A stretch of DNA of 64,000 bases from Sva-07 sp963747375 (GCA_963747375.1 CAVVFL010000011.1:62001-126000); one strand, 5' to 3'; counted from the first letter of the stretch, positions 55,511-64,000 are shown. Program-made: numbers and translations. Notes: generated by a model from the sequence alone, not told the origin.

Positions 55511-55563
55511 CCGAAATGTGCACCGATATGCCCGCTCAGCGGTCACATCACGCCATTTTTCGG
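55511..55563. repeat. Degenerate palindrome, probable P2 copy C
   Basis: CCGAAATG... and ...CATTTTTCGG ends around the central CCGCTCAGCGG (55532-55542), whose CGCTGAGCG core (other strand) matches the centre of the P2 copies. Pairing of the arms is poor. It lies between the transglutaminase stop and the MFS start. Confidence 0.45.
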
Positions 55564-55609
55564 AGGGTGGGCGGAGGGGGCAGGGGGCAGGGGGCGGGAG
55601 GCGGCAGCG

Positions 55610-56506
55610 TCAGATGCGCGAGACGTCGACGGAGACCGCCAACGACTGCGCCGACGCCGGGCCGACGACCACGCCACGCACGGGCGCCACATCGGCATAG
55701 TCGCGACCCCAGCCGATCGTGACATGTCGTGACGGCGCGACGATTCCGTTCGTCGGATCGAAGTCGAGCCAACCGTGTTCGGGGATCCACACCGAACACC
55801 AGGCGTGTGACGCGTCGGCACCGATCGTCTTGGGCTCTCCCGGAGGCGGATCGGTCTCGATGTAGCCGCTGACGTACCGAGCGGCCAGGCCGAGCGTGCG
55901 CAGGCATGCGACGGCGAGGTGGGCGAAGTCCTGGCACACTCCACGCCGCTCTGCGAGCACGAGATCGAGCGGCGTACTGACCTCGGTGAACGACGAGTCG
56001 AACGCGAACGTCTCGAAGATCTGCGTGCAGAACGCCACCGTGGCCTCGACGATCGGTCGACCCGGCCGGAATGCACTCGACGCCAGTTCGAGCAACGCCA
56101 TCCGGTTGGTCTCGACCGTCGCAAATCGCGACGGCGCCGCGAAGGGGCCGACGTCGAGCGCCACCGGTCCACGCAGTCCCGCCACCGTCGCGGCCACCCG
56201 CTCCCACGCCACATCGACCCGCGGGAGCCCCTGGGCCCAGACGATCGCCTCGGTGACCGCCTGAACGGTCAGCCCGTCGTGAGGACGGTGCAGACCGAAC
56301 TGGACGACCCGGTTGCCGAAGATGTCGATGCGTTCGTCGTACTCATCCGGCTCCGGATCGGTGGTCACGACCGAGGAGATCACGTTCTGCGACGGTGTCG
56401 GCCGAGCGAGCACGCACGCCACGCTGTAGCCGTCGAGCATCGTGGCGCCGTACCGATAGCCCGGTCAGGTGGACGACCCGGTACCGCTGGCCGGCCACGT
56501 CAGCCA
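55610..56506 (-). CDS. Transglutaminase-like cysteine protease family protein (one +1 break)
   Basis: About 298 residues with an excess base near 56461. N-terminal transglut_N beta domain (AGQRYRVVHLTG, then TMLDGYSVACVLARP), followed by the transglutaminase core: ERRGVCQDFAHLAVACLRTL with the catalytic Cys, GADASHAWCSVWIPEHGW with His, and DFDPTNG with Asp. The core is that of PF01841 proteins which accompany alpha-E and circularly permuted ATP-grasp genes; they may cleave peptides or isopeptide bonds. GTG 56506 overlaps the preceding stop. Last gene of the four-gene operon. Confidence 0.88.
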
Positions 56507-58887
56507 CGCCCCATCATGCGCGGATCGACCGGCGCTGCCAGATACGAACCGACGACGTCGCGGGCGAGGAGATCGCACCCGGCGAACACCTCGGCGAGCG
56601 TGGCGACCGCCGCATCGATCGAATCGAACGACGCCGACTCGAGCGAGGCCAACAATTCCGATGCAGTGTCGACGCCGAGCTGCCAGCCGAGCTGATCGGC
56701 CTGGTGGCGGACGTCACGAATCGCCGACGCCGCAGCGCGCGGATTGTGGACCTCGGCGATCAGCAGGTGCAGTGCCGTCTCGAGCTCCACGTCGCTGCGG
56801 TGGCGCCGTCGATAGGCAACGAGGCTCTCGTTGGATGCGAGCACGATCTCCACGAGCCGCTGGCGTTGGAAGTCGAGACGGTGGTCGTCGATCGCCTCGA
56901 GCGATCGAGTCGGTGACGAGACGGGAGCAGGAGCCGCTCCCTGGTAGAGGCCGAACGCCCCGCGCACGCCGTCGATCACGCCGAATGCCCGCTCGAGGCG
57001 CCGGCCGATCTCGCCGAAGCGCCACGCCGGGCCGTGGACGACGCTCTCGTTCCAGAGGCCGACGAGCGAGGCCAGGTCGACGAGGATCGACTCCAGATGC
57101 CGACCGTCGATCCGGGCGATGTCGACGACCGACGACGACGAGCCGTCCGTGCCGAGCAGCCATCTCAACTGCGCCCGTGACTCGGCGAGTCGGGCGAGCA
57201 TGCGACCGGCGGTGACCGAGAAGAACTCCCGCACCGACGAGGCCTCGGCGAGGAACGATCCCAACTGGTGGGCCAACGCCTCGACGGCGAGCGCGAACGT
57301 GGCGCCGGGGCGGTCGACCGCCTTCGGATCGATGCGATCGGTCACACCGGCCACCGCCGACAGCATGTCGAGGCCGTGGGCGACCCACGGTTCGGCCACC
57401 TCGGCGTCGACGAGACCGCTCGTGCGATCGAGGACCACTTCCATCGCCCGGGCGATCAGTTCGGACCGTTCCATGGCGCGTCCCGCCCAGAACAATGCCT
57501 CGGCGGCCCGGGTCGGCACCGACGCGATCAGGTCGACCTGCGGAAGTGGCTCCCGGCGCCGGATCTCGGGCGGTGCGACCGTGCCGCCGACGACCCAGAC
57601 GTCCTTCGCCGTGGCGAGCGTCGGCGCCATCGGGTCGTCGCTGTCGCCCAGCACACGAGCGCTGCCGCCCTGGAGCACGTCGATGCCCTTGTCGCTGGCC
57701 ACGAGGTGCAGCCGCAACGTGACCGCCCGCTCGACGAGATCGCTGCCGTCGAAACTGGGATACCGCGCCCACGCCGTGTCGGCGCGCTCGTCGGCCGACA
57801 TGAACGGCAGGGGCCACGTCCCCTGGTAGTCGGAGTTCCGACCGGTCAGCCAGGCCCCGGCGGCGTCCCAGTACTCGCCGAGCGCCGGATCCTCCAGCAC
57901 ACCACAGCCGTGGGCGTTGGCGAGGCTGACCCCGTGCGATCGGGCTGCGAGCAGGAGTCCGGGGACGCCCGCGCTGCCCTCGGCATTCACCTCCATCGGG
58001 TCGGCGCGATCGTCCTCCAGCCGGCGGAACAACACGTCGACAGGTTCGAGGCCTCCGAGCGAACGCAACCACACCCGCCGCTGTCGCACGACCAGATCCG
58101 CACCCTCTGCCAGGTTCAGCCCGAGCCTGGTGGCGAGGTACGACTGTTCGACGAACGACGGATGGTCGACCCCACCCGACAACACGACGATGCGCGGGTT
58201 GCGGGTCGCAGCAACATCGGCAAGACCGTCGCGCAGGCGATCGGCGAACGGGTCGAGCGAGCGCAATGCACGCCCGGCCGGCAACCGCGAGATGACGTCA
58301 CGGTGCACCCGGCCCGCGACCGACCGGCCGAGCAACGCATAGCCGACGCCGGCCGGCGCATCGGTCAGATCGCGAACCACCCGCCAGTGGCCCGACGTGT
58401 CGCGGACCACGTCGACCGCGTAACTCGTCATCCAGCGACGATGCGGTCGGGTGCCGAACGCCGCCAGCCGGTACTTCGGACTCCCCCACAGTGCGATCGG
58501 GTCGACGACGGCATCACGCAGCACCGTCCGCGCCCCGTAGAGGTCACCGAGCAGCGCTTCGAGCATCCGCATCCGGGCGATGGCGCCATCGGCCAGCGCC
58601 ACGAACTCGTCGCCGTCGATCACGAGCGGCACCGGGTCGAGACGCCATGGCCGCGACTCCAGGGCGACCATTCGGCCGTCGGTGCGCAGCGGCAGGTCGT
58701 GCACGATGTGGCCGGCTCCCTCGGCGGCGAGCAGTCGATCGTGGTCGACCTGCCGCGATCCGAGATCGGCGAACCCGGCGATCGACGACATCAGTGCGGT
58801 GGCGTCCACGCCGCCGGGGCTGAACATCCCGGGGTGCGGCGTCCCGGCGTTGCCGCCGGCGACCGGGCGGTGCGTCTGATCCGTCAT
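56500..58887 (-). CDS. Circularly permuted ATP-grasp / alpha-E fusion protein
   Basis: 795-residue fusion. Residues 1-470: circularly permuted type 2 ATP-grasp (DUF404/DUF407-like), with GSPKYRLAAFGTRPHRRWMT, RIVVLSGGVDHPSFVEQSYL, LVVRQRRVWLRSLGGLEPVD and LLLAARSHGVSLANAHGCG. Residues about 480-795: alpha-E helical domain (EALFWAGRAMERSELIARAM, SRAQLRWLLGTDGSSSSVVD, RHQADQLGWQLGVDTASELL). The neighbouring separate genes encode one ATP-grasp and one alpha-E protein, so the operon holds each domain twice. Predicted amidoligase system making a small peptide or modifying a carboxylate. Single open frame. Confidence 0.9.
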   Translation of the reverse strand: MTDQTHRPVAGGNAGTPHPGMFSPGGVDATALMSSIAGFADLGSRQVDHDRLLAAEGAGHIVHDLPLRTDGRMVALESRPWRLDPVPLVIDGDEFVALADGAIARMRMLEALLGDLYGARTVLRDAVVDPIALWGSPKYRLAAFGTRPHRRWMTSYAVDVVRDTSGHWRVVRDLTDAPAGVGYALLGRSVAGRVHRDVISRLPAGRALRSLDPFADRLRDGLADVAATRNPRIVVLSGGVDHPSFVEQSYLATRLGLNLAEGADLVVRQRRVWLRSLGGLEPVDVLFRRLEDDRADPMEVNAEGSAGVPGLLLAARSHGVSLANAHGCGVLEDPALGEYWDAAGAWLTGRNSDYQGTWPLPFMSADERADTAWARYPSFDGSDLVERAVTLRLHLVASDKGIDVLQGGSARVLGDSDDPMAPTLATAKDVWVVGGTVAPPEIRRREPLPQVDLIASVPTRAAEALFWAGRAMERSELIARAMEVVLDRTSGLVDAEVAEPWVAHGLDMLSAVAGVTDRIDPKAVDRPGATFALAVEALAHQLGSFLAEASSVREFFSVTAGRMLARLAESRAQLRWLLGTDGSSSSVVDIARIDGRHLESILVDLASLVGLWNESVVHGPAWRFGEIGRRLERAFGVIDGVRGAFGLYQGAAPAPVSSPTRSLEAIDDHRLDFQRQRLVEIVLASNESLVAYRRRHRSDVELETALHLLIAEVHNPRAAASAIRDVRHQADQLGWQLGVDTASELLASLESASFDSIDAAVATLAEVFAGCDLLARDVVGSYLAAPVDPRMMGRG

Positions 58888-58889
58888 CG

Positions 58890-59816
58890 TCAGTGCACGA
58901 CGTACTGCTCGTGCATGACCCTGTCGAGCCGCGCCAAGGCAACCTGGACTTCCTCCATCGCCGCGTCGAGCGCGGCACCGTCGTCGGCGGCCGGGCGGCT
59001 GCGCCGGAGCTGACGATCGGCTGCCTCGACGGCACCGAGCACCGTCGAGTACTCGGGCAGACGCAGGATCGACGTGCGCATCTCGGCGAGGCACCCGGCG
59101 ACCGAGCGCGGGAATCGGTGGTCGAAGAGGAGGAATCGGACGACCGCCGGACCGTTGATCGGCCCGCGGGTGGCTCGCTCGAACATCTGGAGCGCCGACA
59201 GCGAACGCAGCACACCCATCCACTGCACTTCCGCGAACTCGTCGACCTCACCGGCCGGCATCGACAGCAACGTCGCCGCGCGGACGCCGAGCACACGGGT
59301 CGTCATGTCGGCTCGTTCGATGTACCGACCGAGTCGCCACATCTCGAACACCTCGTCACGGGTCATCGTCGAGATCACCACACCGTCGAGTCGACGGCTC
59401 TCGTCGATCACGCGGGTCAGGAAGCGATCACGGCGCCGGCGCTCGACCGACGTGACCGCGGCGCCGCGGACGTAGATCGACAGATCGTTCAACGTCTGCC
59501 ACGCCTCTCGTGGCAACACCTCCCGGCACGTCCGCAGGTTCTCGCGGCTGCGATCGACGGTGTTGACGATGCTGTTGGGATGCTCGCGGTCGGCGATCAG
59601 GAACTGGGCCACCTGGTTCTCGTCGGATCCGATGACAGCGGGCAGCCGGACGTTGCTCCCCGAGATGCTCACCAACGGACTCCAGCGCGACGACGCCGTC
59701 GGGAGGTCGGCGAGCACGTCGCCGTAGGCGCGCAGCACCCGGGCGGAGTCCTCGGCACGTTCGACGTACCGGGCGGCCCAGTACATCCGGTCGGCAACCC
59801 TCGACAGCAGTGCCAT
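58890..59816 (-). CDS. Alpha-E domain protein
   Basis: 308-residue all-helical alpha-E protein: MALLSRVADRMYWAARYVER (the LSRVAxxxYWxxRYxERAE signature), VDRSRENLRTCREVLPREAW, MTRDEVFEMWRLGRYIERAD, FLLFDHRFPRSVAGCLAEMR and a C-terminal helix ARLDRVMHEQYVVH. Alpha-E proteins accompany circularly permuted ATP-grasp ligases and transglutaminases; they probably form a complex with the ligase. The ATG overlaps the stop of the preceding ATP-grasp gene (TGATG), so translation is coupled; 2 nt gap to the fusion gene. Confidence 0.92.
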   Translation of the reverse strand: MALLSRVADRMYWAARYVERAEDSARVLRAYGDVLADLPTASSRWSPLVSISGSNVRLPAVIGSDENQVAQFLIADREHPNSIVNTVDRSRENLRTCREVLPREAWQTLNDLSIYVRGAAVTSVERRRRDRFLTRVIDESRRLDGVVISTMTRDEVFEMWRLGRYIERADMTTRVLGVRAATLLSMPAGEVDEFAEVQWMGVLRSLSALQMFERATRGPINGPAVVRFLLFDHRFPRSVAGCLAEMRTSILRLPEYSTVLGAVEAADRQLRRSRPAADDGAALDAAMEEVQVALARLDRVMHEQYVVH

Positions 59817-61278
59817 CAGCCGGTGGCCTGACCCTGCGACTGGGCGGTGCCGACCGGGTCGGGACGACCCGGGTCGGTGTCGACGATCCAGGTGTCCTTG
59901 CTGCCGCCGCCCTGTGACGAGTTCACGACGAGCGATCCCTTCGTCGAGCGCGACGCGGGTGAGGCCACCGGCGGTGACGTAGCTGTGCGCTCCGGTGAGG
60001 ATGAACGGACGCAGGTCGAGGTGACGTGGCTCGATACCGTCCTCGACGAGCGTCGGAGCCGTCGACAGGTCGAGGATGGGCTGCGCCACCCAGTTGCGCG
60101 GATCGGCCCGAATCGGCCGCCGCCGCGGTCTCCAGTTCCTCGCTCGACGCCCGGTTGCCGATGACGATGCCATAGCCGCCGCTCTCGTTGGCCGGCTTCA
60201 GCACGAGATCGCCGATGTTGGCGAGGACGTGCTCACGCTCGTCCTCGTACATGCATCGGAACGTCGGCACGTTGGGGATCAGCGGCTCCTCGTGCAGGTA
60301 GTACCGGATCATGTCGGGCACCCAGGCGTAGACGCACTTGTCGTCGGCGACGCCGGCTCCCGGGGCATTGGCGATGCCGACGTTGCCGGCCTTCCAGGCC
60401 CGCATGAGCCCCTCCACTCCGAGCGCCGACTCGGGCAGGAACACCTCGGGATCGAGGAACAGGTCGTCGATGCGCCGGTAGATCACGTCGACGCGCTCGA
60501 GCCCTTGGATCGTCTTCATGTACACACAGTCGTCGTCGCCGACCACGAGGTCCTGGCCTTCGACGAGTTCGGCACCCATCCGTTGGGCCAGGAACGAGTG
60601 CTCGAAGTAGGCCGAGTTGAAGATGCCGGGGGTGAGCACGACGATCGTCGGGTCGTGGCGGTCGGCGGGGGCGAGGGAACTGAGGAGCTTGTTGAGCTCG
60701 TCGGTGTAGGCGTCGACCGGTCGGATCCGATACCGCTGGAACAACTCGGGGAAGGCGCGCTTCGCGACGGCCCGGTTCTCGAGCACGTAGCTGACACCCG
60801 ACGGCACGCGCAGGTTGTCCTCGAGCACGTAGAGCTGCCCGTCGCCGGCCCGGACGAGGTCGGAGCCCGAGATGTGCGCCCACACGCCGAATTTGGGATG
60901 CACGCCCCGACACTCGGGGCGATAGTTGGCCGAGTCCTCCAACAGTTCGGCGGGGAACACGCCGTCGGCGATGATCCGCTGGTCGTTGTAGATGTCGTCG
61001 ATGAACCGGTTCAGGGCTCGCAGGCGCTGCGCGAGCCCCCGTTCGACCACGCTCCATTCGTCGCCGTCGATCAATCGCGGGATGATGTCGAAGGGCCAGG
61101 CGCGGTCGATGTTCTCCCCGTCGGAGTACACGGTGAAGGAGATGCCCATCGTGAGGATCTCGAGGTCGGACACGCGTTGGCGCTCGCGGACTTCGTCGAG
61201 CCCGATGCGATGGAGCAGCTCGATCAGGTCCACCGCGATCGGCCGGGGACTCCCATCGACCTCGAGCAGCTCATCCAC
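59816..61278 (-). CDS. Circularly permuted type 2 ATP-grasp protein (two +1 breaks)
   Basis: About 487 residues over excess bases near 60120 and 59945. Full-length family: TMGISFTVYSDGENIDRAWP, IIPRLIDGD, ECRGVHPKFGVWAHISGSDL, QLYVLEDNLRVPSGVSYVLE, TPGIFNSAYFEHSFLAQRMG, VDVIYRRIDDLFLDPEVFLP, NVGIANAPGAGVADDKCVYA, LVLKPANESGGYGIVIG and, after the breaks, NWVAQPILDLSTAPTLVEDG and LVVNSSQGGGSKDTWIVDTD. The pieces are those of the predicted amidoligase family. GTG 61278 is preceded by a leaderless -10 box. First gene of the operon. Confidence 0.9.
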
Positions 61279-61286
61279 GCCCGCCG

Positions 61287-61292
61287 ACCGTA
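61287..61292 (-). promoter_or_regulatory. -10 box TACGGT, leaderless promoter of the ATP-grasp operon
   Basis: Minus-strand TACGGT ends 8 nt before the GTG at 61278; a palindrome (P3 copy A) lies 42 bp further upstream. Confidence 0.55.
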
Positions 61293-61333
61293 GTCCCCAA
61301 CGCCGCCCTCCTCCGAGGCCTCACGTTTCGAAC

Positions 61334-61374
61334 TCGTGAACAACTGCACGGTCGGGCCGTTCAGTTGTTCACGA
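61334..61374. repeat. 41-bp palindrome, family P3 copy A
   Basis: Arms TCGTGAACAACTG and CAGTTGTTCACGA are perfect (13 bp); the stem continues ACGG/CCGT after one mismatch, with a 5-nt loop. The partner copy is at 62425. It lies between the divergent ATP-grasp and AbiEi-like genes. Confidence 0.9.
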
Positions 61375-61410
61375 AATGGCGCGGAGGCGCCCTCCGCAGC
61401 GCGCCACCGG

Positions 61411-61416
61411 TAGCGT
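61411..61416 (+). promoter_or_regulatory. -10 box TAGCGT for the AbiEi-like gene
   Basis: TAGCGT about 60 bp before the ATG; leaves a leader with GGGAGG 5 nt before the start, so this gene is not leaderless. Confidence 0.4.
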
Positions 61417-61478
61417 CGAGCCAGCAGATCGGCCCGACAAGCCCGCGACATCTCCTCACAGATTCACGGGAGGCCCCG

Positions 61479-62414
61479 ATGGCCTTGATCTCACCAGCGC
61501 TGGCAGAGCGCATCGCACGCCGTCACGGCATCGTGACGCTCGACGACCTCATCCTCGACGGCTTCTCCCATCGAGGTGTGACCCACCACGTCGAACAGGG
61601 TGCGCTCACGCGCGTCCACAACGGCGTCTTCAGAGTGGCCACCGCACCGGACACCTTCGAGGCCAGGTGTGCAGCTGCCTGTGCTGCCGACCCACAGGTG
61701 GTGATCACCGGTTCTGCGGCGGCACGGTTGTGGGAGTTTCGCCACATCGGCCGCCCGGACATTCCCATCGTCCTGGTGGCACATGACCGCACGCCGATCG
61801 CTCGCGGGGTACTACTCCGGCGCACCAACCTGCTCGATGACTCCGACCGCGTGACACGAGACGACGGGATCTGCGTGGCGAGCCCACCGCGAGCGTGGTT
61901 CGACTGCGCTCGCGATCTCGGCGACGAGCGCTTCGAGCGACTCACCGAATGGGTGCTGGACCACCACACCACCATGCCGACGCTCTGGCGAACGGTGAAG
62001 CGGATGAGCGCACGCGGTCGCCCCGGGTCTGCTCGCGTGAATCGCGTCCTCTCACAACGCGCCGACTGGCAACGCCCCGCTGGGTCCGGGATGGAGTTGA
62101 AAGTGCTGAAGGCGCTCGAGCGTCACGTCGGTCCGCTCGTTCGCCAATACGCACTTCGCCTTCCCGACGGCACGCTGATCCACGTCGACGGAGCAGACCC
62201 GTCGATCCGATGGGCGCTCGAGGTCGACCATGTCGAATGGCACGGTGGCCGATTCGATGCGCAACGCGACAAGGCCCGCGATCGCGGCGCGCGACGCATC
62301 GGTTGGCAGGTCGACCGAGTCACCGATCTCGAACTGGCCGACGACTTCGCTGCAGTCATCCGCGAACTCGCGGCGCTCCATCGGCTTCGACGCGACCAGA
62401 TCGCCGCCGCGTGA
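61479..62414 (+). CDS. AbiEi-like/DUF559-type protein, solitary
   Basis: 311-residue protein. The N-terminus has a winged-helix of the AbiEi antitoxin kind (RIARRHGIVTLDDLILDGFS, HHVEQGALTRVHNGVFRVA), a middle domain (VVITGSAAARLWEFRHIGRP, ARGVLLRRTNLL) and a C-terminal PD-(D/E)xK-like domain: WALEVDHVEWHGGRFDAQRD matches the E-x-D-x-x-x-(W/Y)-H pattern of DUF559 (Vsr-like) proteins. Proteins of this layout are common in actinobacteria and lack an adjacent AbiEii toxin, as here. ATG 61479 with GGGAGG. The gene is bracketed by palindromes at 61334 and 62425. Confidence 0.8.
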   Translation: MALISPALAERIARRHGIVTLDDLILDGFSHRGVTHHVEQGALTRVHNGVFRVATAPDTFEARCAAACAADPQVVITGSAAARLWEFRHIGRPDIPIVLVAHDRTPIARGVLLRRTNLLDDSDRVTRDDGICVASPPRAWFDCARDLGDERFERLTEWVLDHHTTMPTLWRTVKRMSARGRPGSARVNRVLSQRADWQRPAGSGMELKVLKALERHVGPLVRQYALRLPDGTLIHVDGADPSIRWALEVDHVEWHGGRFDAQRDKARDRGARRIGWQVDRVTDLELADDFAAVIRELAALHRLRRDQIAAA

Positions 62415-62424
62415 CCGACCAGCC

Positions 62425-62473
62425 GTTCTCGTGAACAACGACACGTTCTGACCGTGTAGTTGTTCACGAGAAC
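62425..62473. repeat. 49-bp palindrome, family P3 copy B
   Basis: Perfect 15-bp arms GTTCTCGTGAACAAC and GTTGTTCACGAGAAC, stem continuing ACACG/CGTGT after one mismatch. Core CGTGAACAAC/GTTGTTCACG is identical to copy A. It spans the end of the acyl-CoA dehydrogenase gene and encodes its last residues, and may act as a terminator for both genes. Confidence 0.9.
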
Positions 62474-63729
62474 GAACAGAGGGTCAGGACTTCGTCGGGG
62501 GACTTGGGTTCCTTGGGGAGGCCGAGGACGCGCTCGCCGACGATGTTGCGCTGGATCTGGCTCGTGCCACCCCAGATGGTCTCCGAGCGCGAGAAGAAGA
62601 ACGACGACATCATCGGACTCACCGGATAGCCCTCGCGGCGCTTGTCACGCGCGGCCCCCGGCCACCCGCCTGCTTCGGGTCCGGCGTCGATCATCATCGC
62701 GTCGGCGCCGTAGATGTCGACCGCCAGCTCCATCGCCGCCTGGTGCATCTCCGACCAGAACATCTTGTTGGTCGCGCCGAGCACGATCGTGCCCATGTCG
62801 CCACCGCCGCTGAGCGTCGCCGACAGGTTGCGCAGGCCGTTGATGCGCAGGATCTGGATCTTCGTCCAGTACTCCATCAGGCGCTGGCGGATCAGCGGAT
62901 CGTCGATCACTCCCTTGTCGGTGGCGGCTTCGACCAGCAGGCGATACTCCTCGGCGAAACGCCGGTAGCCGGTGGTGGCGGACTGGCCGCGTTCGAACGC
63001 CAGCGTCGAGTTGGCGACCTTCCAGCCGTTGTTGACGCCGCCCACGACAGCGTCCTTCGCGCAGCGGGCGTTGTCGAAGAACACTTCGCAGAATTCGGCG
63101 GTGCCGTCGGGCTGCGTGATGCCACGCACCTCGACACCGGGCTGGCGCATGGGCACGAGCATGTAGGAGATACCGGCGTGCTTCTTGACGTCGGGATCGG
63201 TGCGCGTGAGCAGGAAGCAGTAGTCGGCATGGTGGCCTTGGGTGGTCCACACCTTCTGGCCGTTGATGACCCACTCGTCGCCGTCGAGCACTGCGGTCGT
63301 CTTCAGGCTGGCGAGGTCGGAGCCCGAGTTGGGTTCGGAGAAGCCCTGGCACCAACGCGTCGTGCCGCTCAGGATGCCGGGGAGGAACTCCTTCTTCTGC
63401 TCCTCGGTGCCCCACTGCAGAATGGTCGGCCCGACCAGGGTGTCGCCGAAGAAGTCGCCGCGCATCGGCGCCTTCGCGTTGGCGAACTCCTCGGAGAGCA
63501 CGACGCCCTGCATCGTCGTGAGGCCCTTGCCGCCGTATTCGGCGGGCCACGTCGCGCAGATCCAGCCGCCCTCGAAGAGTTTCTGTGGCCACTCCTCGTT
63601 GAACTGTTTGCGTTCGGCATCGGTCATCTCGAAGCCGTCGTCGAACCATCCGTCGGGGAGGTTGTCGTGGAGCCACGCCTTGATCTCGGTGCGAAATTCC
63701 TCGGCTTCGGGGGGATACGAGAGGTCCAT
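62464..63729 (-). CDS. Acyl-CoA dehydrogenase
   Basis: 421-residue FAD-dependent dehydrogenase forming a double bond in acyl-CoA substrates. N-terminal helical domain (EFRTEIKAWLHDNLPDGW), middle domain WCQGFSEPNSGSDLASLKTT and EWVINGQKVWTTQGHHADYC (FAD contacts), C-terminal domain with RLMEYWTKIQILRINGLRNL and the ETIWGGTSQIQRNIVGERVL end. The catalytic glutamate position is not certain from reading alone. Resembles large-chain or steroid-side-chain acyl-CoA dehydrogenases. The last residues CSFS are supplied by a P3 palindrome. Upstream is a 20-bp perfect palindrome, a likely operator. Confidence 0.92.
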   Translation of the reverse strand: MDLSYPPEAEEFRTEIKAWLHDNLPDGWFDDGFEMTDAERKQFNEEWPQKLFEGGWICATWPAEYGGKGLTTMQGVVLSEEFANAKAPMRGDFFGDTLVGPTILQWGTEEQKKEFLPGILSGTTRWCQGFSEPNSGSDLASLKTTAVLDGDEWVINGQKVWTTQGHHADYCFLLTRTDPDVKKHAGISYMLVPMRQPGVEVRGITQPDGTAEFCEVFFDNARCAKDAVVGGVNNGWKVANSTLAFERGQSATTGYRRFAEEYRLLVEAATDKGVIDDPLIRQRLMEYWTKIQILRINGLRNLSATLSGGGDMGTIVLGATNKMFWSEMHQAAMELAVDIYGADAMMIDAGPEAGGWPGAARDKRREGYPVSPMMSSFFFSRSETIWGGTSQIQRNIVGERVLGLPKEPKSPDEVLTLCSFS

Positions 63730-63748
63730 TCCCCCATTCTGGCGCGCG

Positions 63749-63768
63749 ACTTGACCCGCGGGTCAAGT
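63749..63768. promoter_or_regulatory. 20-bp perfect palindrome ACTTGACCCGCGGGTCAAGT
   Basis: Exact two-fold symmetry, 20 bp before the acyl-CoA dehydrogenase start. Size and symmetry fit a TetR- or FadR-type operator controlling the gene. Related half-sites (CTTGAC/GTCAAG) flank a -35 box at 43156-43175. Confidence 0.65.
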
Positions 63769-63925
63769 TCTCCCGGACGCCACTCGGTCGGCCGGACGAT
63801 TCACACGCACGAAACACTTCGGCGACAAGCGGGAAATCGGGCACCTTTAGGTTGCGCTCGCAATCCGGGCGGCAATGGCGCCACTGGACTCCGCATCCCT
63901 GTTCCCTATTCCTGTTGGAGGACCC

Positions 63926-64000
63926 GTGAGTAAACGAACACTGAGAATTCTTTCAGGGCTGGGTGGCGTCGTCGCCATCTTGGCCCTCACCCCGTCGGTG
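63926..64000 (+). CDS. N-terminus of a secreted protein (runs off the window)
   Basis: GTG at 63926, after TTGGAGGA, opens a frame reading VSKRTLRILSGLGGVVAILA and LTPSV: a charged start, a hydrophobic core of some 15 residues, a signal peptide. Only 25 residues are visible, so the product is unknown. The 196 bp between it and the acyl-CoA dehydrogenase contain the palindrome at 63749 and a TTTAGGTT region around 63847, possibly its promoter. Confidence 0.55.
   Translation, partial: MSKRTLRILSGLGGVVAILALTPSV

Overview
The window is GC-rich actinobacterial DNA. The core block wecA-like/glyA/rpiB/prmC/prfA/rpmE/rho/thrC/hom/lysA/argS next to the F0 ATP synthase genes, frequent GTG starts, many leaderless TANNNT promoters, an Arg/Asn/Gln-rich Rho and alpha-E/ATP-grasp genes point to Actinomycetota. 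The order resembles Acidimicrobiia of the Ilumatobacter type; this is an inference from protein character and gene order, since no database search could be run.

Layout. 1-3950 (minus): start of atpB, two small ATP-synthase-associated membrane proteins, a WecA-type sugar-phosphate transferase, glyA and rpiB. 3951-4197: divergent intergenic region with two 52-bp palindromes around an 11-bp tandem repeat. 4198-11163: thiolase-like protein, lipoprotein, nucleoside hydrolase, alcohol dehydrogenase, S9 peptidase, TerB-like protein. 11195-14212 (minus): prmC, prfA, a hypothetical gene. 14241-18174 (minus): a DUF1800/DUF1501 pair, the latter with three C-terminal RLLDTR-type repeats. 18268-28432: rpmE, rho, thrC, hom, then lysA and argS, with a serine hydrolase and a PemK-like toxin between. 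28486-33713: an ArsR-rhodanese regulator, divergent MFS transporter, two damaged methyltransferases, a flavoprotein and an intact methyltransferase. 33871-36786: OsmC protein, SPFH protein, tRNA-Arg(CCG). 36871-51056: carbohydrate region with GH1, deoC, DUF4032, GH13, a LacI regulator with two matching operators, a sugar ABC transporter (binding protein and two permeases), an aldo/keto reductase, a flavin monooxygenase and a UgpC/MsmX-type ATPase. 51130-55509: two gene remnants at a deletion scar, a hypothetical gene, an adaA-alkA-ogt alkylation-repair operon and an MFS transporter. 55610-61278: transglutaminase/alpha-E/circularly permuted ATP-grasp operon. 61334-62473: a solitary AbiEi-like gene bracketed by two similar palindromes. 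62464-63729: acyl-CoA dehydrogenase. 63926-64000: start of a secreted protein.

Sequence quality. About twenty genes, including the normally essential argS and lysA, are broken by single-base frameshifts. Nearly all are +1 and can be repaired by removing one base of a CG dinucleotide; argS and the 29.8-31.1 kb MFS gene hold about ten each. I read these as residual consensus insertions, not biology, and annotate such genes across the breaks. Three places look like genuine internal deletions (28.99, 31.67 and about 51.23 kb).

Beyond ordinary genes, the most interesting structure is intergenic: three families of long imperfect palindromes (52-bp GGTTTG...CAAACC, three copies; CCGAAATTC...GAATTTCGG, two clear copies and one degenerate; CGTGAACAAC...GTTGTTCACG, two copies), a widespread leaderless-promoter architecture, and several well-formed operators.
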